Assembly: GCF_016907235.1 (NCBI RefSeq)
Contig: NZ_JAFBBO010000001.1
Coordinates: forward strand, 4,278,001-4,342,000
From: Oerskovia jenensis
GTDB taxonomy: Bacteria; Actinomycetota; Actinomycetes; Actinomycetales; Cellulomonadaceae
DNA length: 64,000 bases
Reading direction: 5' to 3'
In this document: piece after piece, positions 20,399 through 29,196 of the stretch
Layout: each line of letters opens with the position of its first letter
Numbering within the stretch: position 1 is the first letter of the stretch
Position numbers and translations under genes: made by a program
Notes under the pieces: generated by a model
Told to the model about the DNA's origin: nothing
What the model saw: the letters and a program-made list of their open reading frames with translations, nothing else
Database searches by the model: none

Positions 20399-21414
20399 GC
20401 GCAGGTCAGGCCGGTGCGCAGCGCCTCCAGGTTGGTCCGCATGACGCCAAGGTAGTCGGTCCCGTCCTTGCTCAGACCCTCGAGCGGGTCGAGGACCTGA
20501 GCCTGCACGCCGACGTCCTGCGCGAGGGTCTGGGTCACCTTGGGGCTCGTGAGGGTCTCGAAGAAGATCGTGGTCACGCCGTGGTCGCGGATGATGTCGG
20601 CGACCTCGCGCAGCCGGGCGGGGGAGGGCTCGGCCTCGGGGTCGATCCCGGTGATCCCGATCTGCTCCAACCCGTAGCGTTCGGCGAGGTACCCGAACGC
20701 CTCGTGCGACGTGACGAGGTAGGGGCTCGCGCAGCTCGCGAGGCCGGCCTCGTACTCGGCGTCGAGGGCGGTCAGGTCGGCCGTGAGGGCCGTCAGGTTG
20801 GCCGCGTACTCGTCGGCGCCGGCGGGGTCGACCGCGGTCAGCTCGGCCGCGACCTGCTCGGCGACCGGGACCAGGCGCGTGGGGTCGAGCCAGAAGTGCG
20901 GGTCGAGGCCGCCCGCCGACGAGTGGTCGTGCCCGTCGTCGGCGTGGCTGTCGTCCGCGTGGCCGTCGGGCGCGGCGTGCTCGTCCTCGGCGGCCGTCCC
21001 CGTGCTCGTGGTCGACTCTCCCGGGTGCTCCTCGAGCCCGGCGGCCTCGGTCGCATCGACCAGGTGTGCCGGGTCACGCGCCTCGACGGCCTCGTCGACC
21101 GCGGCCTGGAAGCCCGACTGGTAGACCACGAGGTCGGCCGTGCCGATCGAGCGGGCCTGGGCGGGGGAGAGCTCGAGGTCGTGGGGCTCGGCGGCGGGCG
21201 GGGTGAGGTTGGAGACCGAGACCCGGTCGCCGCCCACGCGCTCGGCGACGAACTGCAGGGGATAGAACGAGGCGAGCACGTCGAGGGTGTCCGAGTCGCC
21301 CGAGCCGCCACCGCCCGAGGCGCCCCCGGATCCGCAGGCCGCCAGGGTGAGCGTCGCCGCGAGGGCGACGGACGTGGCGAGGGCAGCGCGGGAGCGGAGG
21401 AGTCGGCGGGGCAT
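20395..21414 (-). CDS. znuA: Zinc ABC transporter substrate-binding lipoprotein ZnuA
   Basis: 339 aa. Signal peptide with lipobox LAAC (Cys 27). Cluster A-I metal-binding family; the characteristic acidic His-rich loop (EDEHAAPDGHADDSHADDGH) precedes GGLDPHFWLDP. Further metal ligands are expected in PHDLELSP and SHEAFGYLAERYGL. ATG 21414 is chosen because the promoter -10 (GACGAT, 21422-21427) lies 7 nt upstream; a GTG at 21429 would lie upstream of the transcript start. First gene of the Zur-controlled operon. Confidence 0.93.
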   Translation of the reverse strand: MPRRLLRSRAALATSVALAATLTLAACGSGGASGGGGSGDSDTLDVLASFYPLQFVAERVGGDRVSVSNLTPPAAEPHDLELSPAQARSIGTADLVVYQSGFQAAVDEAVEARDPAHLVDATEAAGLEEHPGESTTSTGTAAEDEHAAPDGHADDSHADDGHDHSSAGGLDPHFWLDPTRLVPVAEQVAAELTAVDPAGADEYAANLTALTADLTALDAEYEAGLASCASPYLVTSHEAFGYLAERYGLEQIGITGIDPEAEPSPARLREVADIIRDHGVTTIFFETLTSPKVTQTLAQDVGVQAQVLDPLEGLSKDGTDYLGVMRTNLEALRTGLTCA

Positions 21415-21421
21415 GGCACCT

Positions 21422-21451
21422 ATCGTCACTGATATTGATAACGAATGTCAA
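21422..21451 (-). promoter_or_regulatory. znuA promoter with overlapping Zur box
   Basis: On the minus strand a -35 TTGACA (21446-21451) and a -10 GACGAT (21422-21427) are separated by 18 nt. The 21-bp imperfect palindrome 21430-21450 (TGACATT ... AATATCA on the minus strand) fits the actinobacterial Zur operator and covers the spacer and most of the -35, the expected place for repression by Zn-Zur. Confidence 0.8.
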
Positions 21452-21590
21452 CAAGGGTCGGTGTGGCCTGGCCGACACGGTCCCAGGGCGACCTGCCCGC
21501 CCGACGGCGCCGCTCGCCGTCGGGCCCGCGTCTCACCCTGTGCCGTCGCATGCCACCCCGCCGCGCGCCGCCTCGCCAGGAAAGACCGAG

Positions 21591-21596
21591 TAACCT
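21591..21596 (+). promoter_or_regulatory. Likely -10 element TAACCT of the glyS promoter
   Basis: TANNNT match about 120 nt before the glyS start, implying a ~110-nt 5' leader. The 300-bp gap between the znuA and glyS starts otherwise holds only the divergent znuA promoter; no T-box or other riboregulator was recognised. Confidence 0.4.
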
Positions 21597-21714
21597 GGGA
21601 CGTTGGTGCCCAGGGCCCGCCCGCCTCACGGCGACGGCCGGGGTGCCGGCGTCCCGCAACGTCCCGCACGAAGCCACGTGCGGGCTACGCACGATCTTCA
21701 TGGAGTGATCAACT

Positions 21715-23103
21715 GTGGCCACTGCGCCTTCTCGACTCGATGCCGTCGTCTCCCTCGCCAAGCGGCGCGGGTTCGTCTTCCCCTCGGGCGAGATCTACGG
21801 CGGTACCCGGTCCGCCTGGGACTACGGGCCGCTCGGCACCGAGCTCAAGGAGAACATCAAGAAGCAGTGGTGGCGCACCATGGTCACGAGCCGTGACGAC
21901 GTGGTGGGCCTCGACTCCTCGGTGATCCTCCCGCGCGAGGTCTGGGTCGCCTCGGGCCACGTCGGCGTCTTCACCGACCCGCTCACCGAGTGCCTCTCGT
22001 GCCACAAGCGGTTCCGCGAGGACCAGATGATCGAGGAGTTCGAGGAGAAGAAGGGCCGCGCCCCCGAGGGCGGCCTCGCCGAGATCGCCTGCCCCAACTG
22101 CGGCACCCGCGGTCAGTGGACCGAGCCCCGCGACTTCAACATGATGCTCAAGACGTACCTCGGCCCCGTCGAGGACGAGTCCGGGATGCACTACCTGCGC
22201 CCCGAGACCGCGCAGGGCATCTTCGTGAACTTCCAGAACGTCGTCGGCGCGGCCCGCAAGAAGCCGCCGTTCGGCATCGGGCAGATCGGCAAGTCGTTCC
22301 GCAACGAGATCACGCCGGGCAACTTCATCTTCCGCACGCGCGAGTTCGAGCAGATGGAGATGGAGTTCTTCGTCGAGCCCGGGACGGACGAGGAGTGGCA
22401 CCAGTACTGGATCGACCTGCGCACCAACTGGTACGTCGACCTCGGCATCGACCGCGACAACCTGCGTCTGTACGAGCACCCCAAGGAGAAGCTGTCGCAC
22501 TACTCGACCCGCACGGTCGACATCGAGTACCGCTTCGGTTTCAAGGGCTCCGAGTGGGGCGAGCTCGAGGGCGTCGCGAACCGCACCGACTTCGACCTCA
22601 AGACGCACTCCGAGCACTCCGGCAAGGACCTCACCTACCGTGACCCGGTCACGAACGAGAAGTACGTGCCGTACGTGATCGAGCCCGCCGCGGGCCTGAC
22701 GCGTTCGCTCATGGCCTTCCTCGTCGAGTCGTACCACGAGGAGGAGGCGCCCAACGCGAAGGGGGGCACCGACGTCCGCACGGTGCTCCGCCTCGACCCG
22801 CGCCTCGCGCCCGTCAAGGCCGCCGTCCTGCCGCTCAGCCGCAACGAGCAGCTCTCGCCCAAGGCGCGCGACCTGGCCGCCGAGCTGCGCAAGTACTGGA
22901 ACGTCGACTTCGACGACGCCGGGGCGATCGGCCGTCGTTACCGCCGCCAGGACGAGATCGGCACGCCGTTCTGCATCACGGTCGACTTCGACACGCTCGA
23001 CGACCAGGCCGTGACGATCCGTCACCGCGACACCATGGCCCAGGAGCGCGTCGCGCTCGACCAGGTCACCGCGTACCTGGGCGCCCGCCTCCTCGGCGCC
23101 TAG
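21715..23103 (+). CDS. glyS: Glycyl-tRNA synthetase (class II, single-chain alpha2 type)
   Basis: 462 aa. Class II synthetase of the eukaryote/archaeal-like form used by actinobacteria instead of the alpha2beta2 enzyme. It starts [20 protein letters not shown], has a zinc site with two Cys pairs (ECLSCHKRF and CPNCGTRGQ), motif 2 around [19 protein letters not shown], and the C-terminal anticodon-binding domain ([18 protein letters not shown]). GTG 21715 is preceded by GGAG nine nt upstream. A strong intrinsic terminator follows. Confidence 0.96.
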   Translation: MATAPSRLDAVVSLAKRRGFVFPSGEIYGGTRSAWDYGPLGTELKENIKKQWWRTMVTSRDDVVGLDSSVILPREVWVASGHVGVFTDPLTECLSCHKRFREDQMIEEFEEKKGRAPEGGLAEIACPNCGTRGQWTEPRDFNMMLKTYLGPVEDESGMHYLRPETAQGIFVNFQNVVGAARKKPPFGIGQIGKSFRNEITPGNFIFRTREFEQMEMEFFVEPGTDEEWHQYWIDLRTNWYVDLGIDRDNLRLYEHPKEKLSHYSTRTVDIEYRFGFKGSEWGELEGVANRTDFDLKTHSEHSGKDLTYRDPVTNEKYVPYVIEPAAGLTRSLMAFLVESYHEEEAPNAKGGTDVRTVLRLDPRLAPVKAAVLPLSRNEQLSPKARDLAAELRKYWNVDFDDAGAIGRRYRRQDEIGTPFCITVDFDTLDDQAVTIRHRDTMAQERVALDQVTAYLGARLLGA

Positions 23104-23128
23104 CACGCCCGCCCTCCGGGGCCGGAGA

Positions 23129-23165
23129 AGGGCCGCCGTCCACCCGTGGACGGCGGCCCTTTTTC
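23129..23165 (+). terminator. Intrinsic terminator of glyS
   Basis: Stem arms 23129-23143 and 23146-23160 are complementary (about 13 bp usable) and are followed directly by a T5 run, the clearest classical terminator in the window. Confidence 0.9.
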
Positions 23166-23196
23166 TCCTGCCGGGGGTTGGTGGGAGAATGGCCTG

Positions 23197-24408
23197 GTGA
23201 CCCTCCCCACCCTTTCCGACGCCACGCGTGCGCCCGAGACCCCGGCGCCCGCAACCGGACACGTGCTGCCGCCCCTGCGGATCGGGCCCCACGTCGTCGA
23301 GACCCCCGTCGTCCTGGCCCCCATGGCCGGCGTGACCAACGCCGCCTTCCGCCGGCTGTGCCGCGAGCACGGCGCGGGCCTGTACGTCGCCGAGATGGTG
23401 ACCAGCCGCGCACTCGTCGAGCGCAACGAGGAGTCGCTGCGCATCGTCACGTTCGAGCCGGACGAGTCGACGCGCTCGGCCCAGGTGTACGGCGTGGACC
23501 CCGCGACCGTCGGGGCCGCGGTCAAGATCATCGCGGGCGAGGACCGGGCCGACCACGTCGACCTCAACTTCGGCTGCCCCGTGCCCAAGGTCACGCGCAA
23601 GGGCGGCGGCTCGGCGCTGCCCTGGAAGAGGGACCTGTTCACCTCGATCGTCCGAGCAGCGGTCAAGGCCGCCGAGCCGTACGGCGTGCCCGTGACGATC
23701 AAGATGCGCAAGGGCATCGACGACGACCACCTGACCTACCTCGAGGCCGGGCTCATCGCCCAGCGCGAGGGGGTCGCGGCCGTCGCGCTGCACGCCCGGA
23801 CCGCGGCCGACTACTACAGCGGCACCGCGGACTGGTCGGCCATCGCACGCCTCAAGGAGACCGTGACCGAGATCCCGGTGCTCGGCAACGGCGACATCTG
23901 GTCGGCCGAGGACGCCGTGCGCATGGTGCGCGAGACGGGCTGCGACGGCGTCGTGGTCGGGCGCGGGTGCCAGGGGCGCCCCTGGCTCTTCGCGGACCTG
24001 GCCGCCGCCTTCTCCGGCTCGGACGTGCGCGTGACGCCCGGCCTGCGCGAGGTGGCCGAGACCATCTACCGCCACGGCGAGCTCATGATCGAGTACTTCG
24101 GCAACGACGAGGGCAAGGGCATGCGCGACCTGCGCAAGCACATGGCCTGGTACCTCAAGGGGTACGCCGTGGGCGGCGAGGCGCGTCAGGGACTCGCGAT
24201 GGTCTCGACCCTCGAGGAGCTGCGCGGCAAGCTCGACGCGCTCGACCTCGACCAGCCCTACCCGGGCGAGGCCGCCGAGGGGCAGCGCGGCCGCGCGGGC
24301 TCGCCCAAGAAGCCGCACCTGCCCTACGGCTGGCTCGACTCGCGCGAGCTCTCCGAGGAGTTCGAGGAGAAGCTGCGCGAGGCCGAGCTGAGCGTCTCCG
24401 GCGGCTGA
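23197..24408 (+). CDS. dusB: tRNA-dihydrouridine synthase B
   Basis: 403 aa from GTG 23197. FMN-dependent reduction of uridines in the tRNA D-loop. Motifs: LAPMAGVTNAAFRRLCREHG, VDLNFGCPVPKVTRKGGGSA with the active-site Cys, TIKMRKGIDDDHLTYLEAG, LHARTAADYYSGTADW, GNGDIWSAEDA and GCDGVVVGRGCQGRPW. The start is supported by GAGAAT 6 nt upstream (relaxed leaderless -10) and lies beyond the glyS terminator. Slightly longer than the E. coli enzyme because of a hydrophilic C-terminal part. Confidence 0.94.
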   Translation: MTLPTLSDATRAPETPAPATGHVLPPLRIGPHVVETPVVLAPMAGVTNAAFRRLCREHGAGLYVAEMVTSRALVERNEESLRIVTFEPDESTRSAQVYGVDPATVGAAVKIIAGEDRADHVDLNFGCPVPKVTRKGGGSALPWKRDLFTSIVRAAVKAAEPYGVPVTIKMRKGIDDDHLTYLEAGLIAQREGVAAVALHARTAADYYSGTADWSAIARLKETVTEIPVLGNGDIWSAEDAVRMVRETGCDGVVVGRGCQGRPWLFADLAAAFSGSDVRVTPGLREVAETIYRHGELMIEYFGNDEGKGMRDLRKHMAWYLKGYAVGGEARQGLAMVSTLEELRGKLDALDLDQPYPGEAAEGQRGRAGSPKKPHLPYGWLDSRELSEEFEEKLREAELSVSGG

Positions 24409-24415
24409 GGCCCGC

Positions 24416-24482
24416 CAGCACGTACGACGACGGCCCGGTGCCGGAGGACTCCTCCGGCACCGGGCCGTCGTCGTACGTGCTG
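24416..24482. terminator. 33-bp near-continuous palindrome, bidirectional terminator
   Basis: Arms 24416-24448 and 24450-24482 are exact reverse complements with a single-base centre. It lies between the convergent dusB (+) and alpha-glucosidase (-) genes. Confidence 0.8.
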
Positions 24483-24551
24483 CGCCACGTGTCCGGGGGT
24501 CCGTCGGTCGCGCGCGGCGAGACGGGCCCCCGGACGACGAGGGCTAGCAGG

Positions 24552-26357
24552 TCACGCGCGGAACCACACCGTGGTGTCGACCGGGACGCGGACCTGCGGG
24601 TCGGCGCTGCGGTCGGTGACCGTGGGGCCGCTCTCGACCAGGACCTGCGCGCCGCGGGGCAGGACGACGGGCTCGGAGCCCAGGTTGGCCAGGACGACCA
24701 CGTCGCCGTTGCGGAACGCGATCACGTCGGTGGAGTCGGCGTAGGCGTCGACCCAGGCGAGCGAGCCCGCGCCGAGGTTCTCGGCCTTGCGGATCTCGAG
24801 CGCGGCCTTGTACATCTCGAACGTCGAGCCGGCGACGCCGTACTGGGCGTCCGCGGCGAGGGCCTTGTACGACTCGGGCTGCGGGAGCCAGGTCTCGCCC
24901 GACGGTCCGAAGCCGAGGCCGGGGGCGTCGGCCGACCAGGGGAGCGGCACGCGGCAGCCGTCGCGGCCCGCCTCGGCGCCCTCGGTGCGGAAGAACGCGG
25001 GGTCCTCGCGGACGTCGTTCGGCAGCGAGGTGTGCTCGGGCAGGCCGAGCTCCTCGCCCTGGTACAGGTACGAGCTGCCAGGCAGGCCGAGCATGAGCAG
25101 GCTCGCGGCCCGGGCGCGGCGCAGGCCGAGCTCCTCGTCGGGCTGGGGCTCGTGCGCGAAGATCCCGTTGGGGCGCAGGCCCGGCTCGGCGAGGCCCAGG
25201 CGCGAGGGGTGGCGCACGACGTCGTGGTTGGACAGCACCCAGGTCGTGGGGGCGCCCACCTCGTCGGACGCGGTGAGCGACGCCGCGACGACGGCGCGCA
25301 GCGGGGCCGCGTCCCAGGCCGTCGTCAGGAACGAGAAGTTGAACGCCTGGTGCATCTCGTCGGGGCGCACGTAGCGGGCCAGGCGCGAGAGCGGCTCGAC
25401 CCAGGCCTCGGCCACGAGGGCGCGGTCGCCGTCGTACTCGGCGAGGACCTTGTGCCAGGCGCGGTAGATGTCGTGCACGCCCTCCTGGTCGAACATGGGG
25501 CCGGAGTTGCCGGCGCCCGTGGAGCCGTCCTCGGGCGCGCCCGCGTCGGTGCCCTCGACCATCGAGACCGAGCCGTCCCAGTCGGGCAGCCCGTCCTGCT
25601 TGACCATGCCGTGCGCGACGTCGATGCGGAAGCCGTCGACGCCCTTGTCCAGCCAGAAGCGCAGGACGTCCTCGAACTCGGCGCGGACCTCGGGGTTGCT
25701 CCAGTCGAGGTCGGGCTGGGTCGAGTCGAACATGTGCAGGTACCACTGGCCGGGCACCTCGCCCTCGGCGCCGGTCACGACGTGCGCGTTCGCGCCAGCG
25801 GTCACGCGGGTCCAGGCCGGGCCTCCGAAGATGGACTGCCAGTTGTTGGGGGGAAGCTCGCCGTGCTCGCCCTTGCCCTCGCGGAACAGGTAGCGGGCGC
25901 GCTCGGGCGAGCCCTCGGGCGCGGCGAGCGCCTCGACGAACCAGGCGTGCTGGTCCGAGGTGTGGTTCGGGACGACGTCGACGATGACGCGGATGCCCAT
26001 GCCGTGGGCCGTCGCGAGCATCTCGTCGAAGTCGGCGAGCGTGCCGAACAGCGGGTCGACGTCGCGGTAGTCGGAGACGTCGTAGCCGGCGTCCTTCTGC
26101 GGGGACCGGTAGAAGGGCGAGAGCCAGACGGCGTCGATCCCCAGGGCCTTGAGGTGCGGCAGGCGTGCGGTCACTCCGGGCAGGTCGCCGATCCCGTCAC
26201 CGTTGCCGTCCGCGAAGGACCGCGGATAGACCTGGTAGATCACGGCGTCGCGCCACCACTCGCCGGGGCCCTCGTGGGCCGCGTGGACGAGCTGGGTGGC
26301 GGTCAGTGCCGAGGCGGCGTCGACCTCGGCCGCCGGGATCGAATCGATACGAGACAT
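24552..26357 (-). CDS. Alpha-glucosidase / oligo-1,6-glucosidase (GH13)
   Basis: 601 aa, cytosolic (no signal peptide). GH13 barrel: VIYQVYPRSFADGNGDGIGD, region I DVVPNHTSDQH, nucleophile in GFRIDVAHG (Asp 246), acid/base in VAEAWVEP (Glu 317), and LSNHDVVRH with Asp 379. The QKDAGYDVSDY segment and lengths fit alpha-glucosidases acting on maltose or isomaltose-type oligosaccharides taken up by the neighbouring ABC transporter. GAGGA lies 10 nt before ATG 26357. A LacI-type palindrome ~200 bp upstream suggests control by the adjacent regulator. Exact bond specificity cannot be read from sequence. Confidence 0.88.
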   Translation of the reverse strand: MSRIDSIPAAEVDAASALTATQLVHAAHEGPGEWWRDAVIYQVYPRSFADGNGDGIGDLPGVTARLPHLKALGIDAVWLSPFYRSPQKDAGYDVSDYRDVDPLFGTLADFDEMLATAHGMGIRVIVDVVPNHTSDQHAWFVEALAAPEGSPERARYLFREGKGEHGELPPNNWQSIFGGPAWTRVTAGANAHVVTGAEGEVPGQWYLHMFDSTQPDLDWSNPEVRAEFEDVLRFWLDKGVDGFRIDVAHGMVKQDGLPDWDGSVSMVEGTDAGAPEDGSTGAGNSGPMFDQEGVHDIYRAWHKVLAEYDGDRALVAEAWVEPLSRLARYVRPDEMHQAFNFSFLTTAWDAAPLRAVVAASLTASDEVGAPTTWVLSNHDVVRHPSRLGLAEPGLRPNGIFAHEPQPDEELGLRRARAASLLMLGLPGSSYLYQGEELGLPEHTSLPNDVREDPAFFRTEGAEAGRDGCRVPLPWSADAPGLGFGPSGETWLPQPESYKALAADAQYGVAGSTFEMYKAALEIRKAENLGAGSLAWVDAYADSTDVIAFRNGDVVVLANLGSEPVVLPRGAQVLVESGPTVTDRSADPQVRVPVDTTVWFRA

Positions 26358-26550
26358 GGAGTACAGGTCCTCACTGTGCGGGGTGTGGCTGGGTGCTGCG
26401 AGTTCTGGGTGATGGTCGCGGGGTCACGCGCCGCCTGCGGCGCGATGCTCCGTGCGAGGTTCCGGGCGCGAGCGCGCCTCGGGGACCACCGGAACGGCGG
26501 CTGCGGACGCGACAGGAGAAACGGGCCGTCGCGGTGAGCCGTCGTCCGAG

Positions 26551-26564
26551 TGTAAGCGCTTACG
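26551..26564. promoter_or_regulatory. LacI-family operator (palindrome GTAAGCGCTTAC)
   Basis: Perfect 12-bp palindrome at 26552-26563 with the central AGCGCT typical of MalR/CcpA-like regulators. It lies immediately after the lacI-type gene's stop and upstream of the alpha-glucosidase gene. Confidence 0.75.
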
Positions 26565-26565
26565 G

Positions 26566-27603
26566 CTAGGGGTTGTCGAGTCGGCCGTTCGGTGCGGCGC
26601 CCGTCGATCCGCGCACGATCAGCTCCGGCTGGAACAGGAGCTCCGAGCGCGGGGCCCTGTCGCCCGAGATCTCCGTGAGCAGCGCGCTGATGGCCGCCTG
26701 GCCCATCGCGGCGACGGGCTGGCGCACGGTCGTGAGCGGGGGGTCCGTGAAGGCGATGAGCGGCGAGTCGTCGTAGCCGACGACCGACACGTCCTCGGGG
26801 ACGCGCAGTCCCCGCGAGCGCGCGGCGCGGATCGCGCCGAGCGCCATGAGGTCCGAGCCGCACACGATCGCCGTGTGCCCCGAGTCGATGAGCTCGCCGG
26901 CGGCGGCCTGCCCGCCCTCGACCGTGAAGAGCGTGACCACGATGTGCTCGGCGGCCTGGTCCGTGTCGTCCGCGAGCCCGTGGCGCACGAGGGCGTCCGC
27001 GAAGCTCGCGAGCTTGCGCTGGGCCGGGACGAAGCGGCCTGGGCCGATCGCGAGACCGATCTTGCGGTGGCCCAGCGACTGCAGGTGGCGCACCGAGAGC
27101 TCGATGCTCGCGACGTCGTCGGGAGAGACGAACGGGGCGTCCACGCCCGGCGCGTAGCCGTTGACCAGCACGATGGGCATCCCGCGGCTGCGCAGGCGCT
27201 CGTAGCGCTCGTGGCTGGCCTGGGTGTCGGCGTGCAGGCCGGAGATGAAGACGATGCCGTCGACCGCGTGGTCGAGCAGCATCTCGACGTACTCGTCCTC
27301 GGTGGTGCCGCCCGGCGACTGCGTGCACAGCAGGGGCGTGTAGCCGTGCTCGGAGAGCAGCGACTCGATGACCTGGGCGAACGCGGGGAAGACGGGGTTG
27401 GTCAGCTCCGGGACGATCAGGCCGACGAGGCCGGCCGAACGGTTGCGGAGCTTCTCGGGCCGCTCGTACCCGAGGAGGTCGAGGGCCGCGAGGACCGCCT
27501 GGCGCGTCTCGCTCGCGACGCCGACCTTGCCGTTGAGGACGCGCGAGACCGTCGCTGTACTGACGCCGGCCTGCTCGGCCAGATCTGTGAGACGGGTACG
27601 CAC
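26566..27603 (-). CDS. LacI-family transcriptional regulator of the maltodextrin locus
   Basis: 345 aa from GTG 27603: MRTRLTDLAEQAGVSTATVSRVLNG is a textbook LacI N-terminal helix-turn-helix with hinge helix, followed by a periplasmic-binding-protein-like ligand domain (GLIVPELTNPVFPAFAQV, VDGIVFISG, VSVVGYDDSPL, TTVRQP). The start is fixed by TACACT at 27611-27616, 7 nt before the GTG; a further in-frame GTG 21 nt upstream lies before this promoter. It is divergent from the binding-protein gene, with two operators between them. Probably a maltose/maltodextrin-responsive repressor (MalR-like); effector is inference. Confidence 0.88.
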   Translation of the reverse strand: MRTRLTDLAEQAGVSTATVSRVLNGKVGVASETRQAVLAALDLLGYERPEKLRNRSAGLVGLIVPELTNPVFPAFAQVIESLLSEHGYTPLLCTQSPGGTTEDEYVEMLLDHAVDGIVFISGLHADTQASHERYERLRSRGMPIVLVNGYAPGVDAPFVSPDDVASIELSVRHLQSLGHRKIGLAIGPGRFVPAQRKLASFADALVRHGLADDTDQAAEHIVVTLFTVEGGQAAAGELIDSGHTAIVCGSDLMALGAIRAARSRGLRVPEDVSVVGYDDSPLIAFTDPPLTTVRQPVAAMGQAAISALLTEISGDRAPRSELLFQPELIVRGSTGAAPNGRLDNP

Positions 27604-27610
27604 GTGGGGG

Positions 27611-27616
27611 AGTGTA
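27611..27616 (-). promoter_or_regulatory. -10 element TACACT, leaderless promoter of the LacI-type gene
   Basis: Minus-strand TANNNT match 7 nt before GTG 27603. Confidence 0.6.
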
Positions 27617-27705
27617 GGGGACACCGGACCTCCTCGTCCTGGTTGCTCGCGGGCTGGATGTCGCCGTCCCGGAAGCGGTGTGCGATGAGCGGTTTCGCTG
27701 TGATG

Positions 27706-27719
27706 TGCAATGCGTTGCA
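27706..27719. promoter_or_regulatory. Second LacI-type operator (TGCAA-N4-TTGCA)
   Basis: Imperfect palindrome TGCAATGCGTTGCA in the divergent regulator/transporter intergenic region, 11 bp before the next palindrome. Confidence 0.55.
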
Positions 27720-27730
27720 TGAAAGTTACC

Positions 27731-27742
27731 GCAAGCGCTTGC
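27731..27742. promoter_or_regulatory. Third LacI-type operator (palindrome GCAAGCGCTTGC)
   Basis: Perfect 12-bp palindrome sharing the AAGCGCTT core with the site at 26552-26563. It lies ~100 bp upstream of the binding-protein gene and could serve both divergent promoters. Confidence 0.75.
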
Positions 27743-27842
27743 ATCATGGCTACCCGGCGACGTACGGTCGTCCCCATCAGGGCCGAGGAGGGCAGGTTCG
27801 CCACCCTTGGCTGACAATCTCGATTGCTTGGGAGTGACTCAG

Positions 27843-29063
27843 ATGCGACGGAGCATCCTTCTTGCCGCAGCGCTCGGCACCACGCTGGCGCTCACAGCCT
27901 GCTCCGGCGGCGGTAGCGGAGACGACCCCACCACGGGGTCCGAGGACACGGCCGGTGCGCTGACGGTCTGGGTCGACGAGACCCGCAAGGCTGCGGTCAC
28001 CGATGCCGCGAAGGCCTTCGAGACCGAGACCGGGACGAAGGTCGACATCGTCCAGAAGAACTACGAGGACATCCGCGCGGACTTCCTCGCGCAGGTCCCG
28101 ACGGGCAAGGGCCCCGACATCACGGTCGGCGCGCACGACTGGCTCGGCGAGTTCACGGTCAACGGTGTCGTCGCGCCGCTCGAGCTCGGCGACAAGGCCG
28201 CGGAGTTCGAGCCCGTCTCGATCGAGGCCTTCACGCTCGACGGCCAGGTCTACGGTCTGCCCTACGCGACCGAGAACATCGCCCTCATCCGCAACACCGC
28301 GCTCGCCGCGACGGCCCCCGCCACGTGGGACGAGGCCGTCGCCGCCGGCCAGGCCGCGGGCACGAAGTTCCCGATCCTCGTCCAGTCGGACGGTGCGAAG
28401 GGCGACCCCTACACGCACTACCCGTTCCAGACGTCGTTCGGCGCCCCGGTCTTCGCGCAGAACGCGGACGGCTCCTACACCTCCGAGCTCGCGATGGGCG
28501 GCCCCGAGGGCCAGGCCTTCGCGACGTGGCTCGGCGCACAGGGTGCTGCCGGCGTCCTGAGCCAGGACACGACGTACGACATCGCCGTCGAGGCCTTCAA
28601 GAACGGCGAGTCGCCCTTCATCGTCGGCGGCCCGTGGATGATCGAGTCCTTCGAGGGTCTCGACCTCGCGATCGACCCGGTCCCCAGCGCCGGTGGCCAG
28701 ACCGCGCAGCCCTTCGTGGGCGTCCAGGGCTTCTACCTGAGCAACCAGAGCAAGAACGCGCTCGTCGCCAACGACTTCCTCGTCAACTTCCTCTCGACCG
28801 AGGAGGCCCAGACGGCGCTGTACAAGTCGGGCAACCGTCCCCCGGCCCTCACCGTCTCGGCCGACAAGGCCGCGGCCGAGGACCCGATCATCGCCGGCTT
28901 CCGCGCCGTCGGTGCTGACGCCCTGCCCATGCCCTCGATCCCCGAGATGGCTTCCGTGTGGAGCTTCTGGGGCGTGACCGAGGCAGCGATCGTCGGCGGC
29001 GCCGACCCGATCACCACCTGGGACAAGATGATCACCGACATCCAGACGGCCATCGGTTCCTGA
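27843..29063 (+). CDS. Maltose/maltodextrin-type ABC transporter substrate-binding lipoprotein
   Basis: 406 aa. Signal peptide MRRSILLAAALGTTLALTAC with the lipobox Cys at 20. Family 1 extracellular solute-binding protein similar to MalE: LTVWVDETRKAAVTDAAKAF, QVPTGKGPDITVGAHDWLGE, VYGLPYATENIALIRN and SPFIVGGPWMIESFEG. ATG 27843 has GGAG eight nt upstream; a possible -10 (GACAAT) is near 27813. A nested hairpin between this gene and the first permease gene probably stabilises its mRNA, as expected for an abundant binding protein. Maltodextrin is inferred from the neighbouring GH13 enzymes. Confidence 0.88.
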   Translation: MRRSILLAAALGTTLALTACSGGGSGDDPTTGSEDTAGALTVWVDETRKAAVTDAAKAFETETGTKVDIVQKNYEDIRADFLAQVPTGKGPDITVGAHDWLGEFTVNGVVAPLELGDKAAEFEPVSIEAFTLDGQVYGLPYATENIALIRNTALAATAPATWDEAVAAGQAAGTKFPILVQSDGAKGDPYTHYPFQTSFGAPVFAQNADGSYTSELAMGGPEGQAFATWLGAQGAAGVLSQDTTYDIAVEAFKNGESPFIVGGPWMIESFEGLDLAIDPVPSAGGQTAQPFVGVQGFYLSNQSKNALVANDFLVNFLSTEEAQTALYKSGNRPPALTVSADKAAAEDPIIAGFRAVGADALPMPSIPEMASVWSFWGVTEAAIVGGADPITTWDKMITDIQTAIGS

Positions 29064-29068
29064 TCGAC

Positions 29069-29116
29069 CGACCTCGTGGCCGGGACGCCCTTCCCGGCGT
29101 CACGGCCACGAGGTCG
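29069..29116 (+). terminator. Intercistronic hairpin between binding protein and permease genes
   Basis: Outer arms 29069-29082 and 29103-29116 pair over 14 bp, with an inner stem 29084-29089/29096-29101. It probably acts as a partial terminator or 3' stabiliser rather than a full stop, since the permease genes follow. Confidence 0.65.
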
Positions 29117-29196
29117 CCGGCGCAGCCCGCACCAGCGGCGCTGCGCCACCCCCATGACACGGGCCGGTACCCGTGTCGCACGACTACGGAGGCTCG

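Noticed and set aside
23178-26537. 1119-codon open frame on the plus strand
   Set aside because: Shadow of dusB and antisense of the alpha-glucosidase; composition dominated by R, G, A, D with no motifs.
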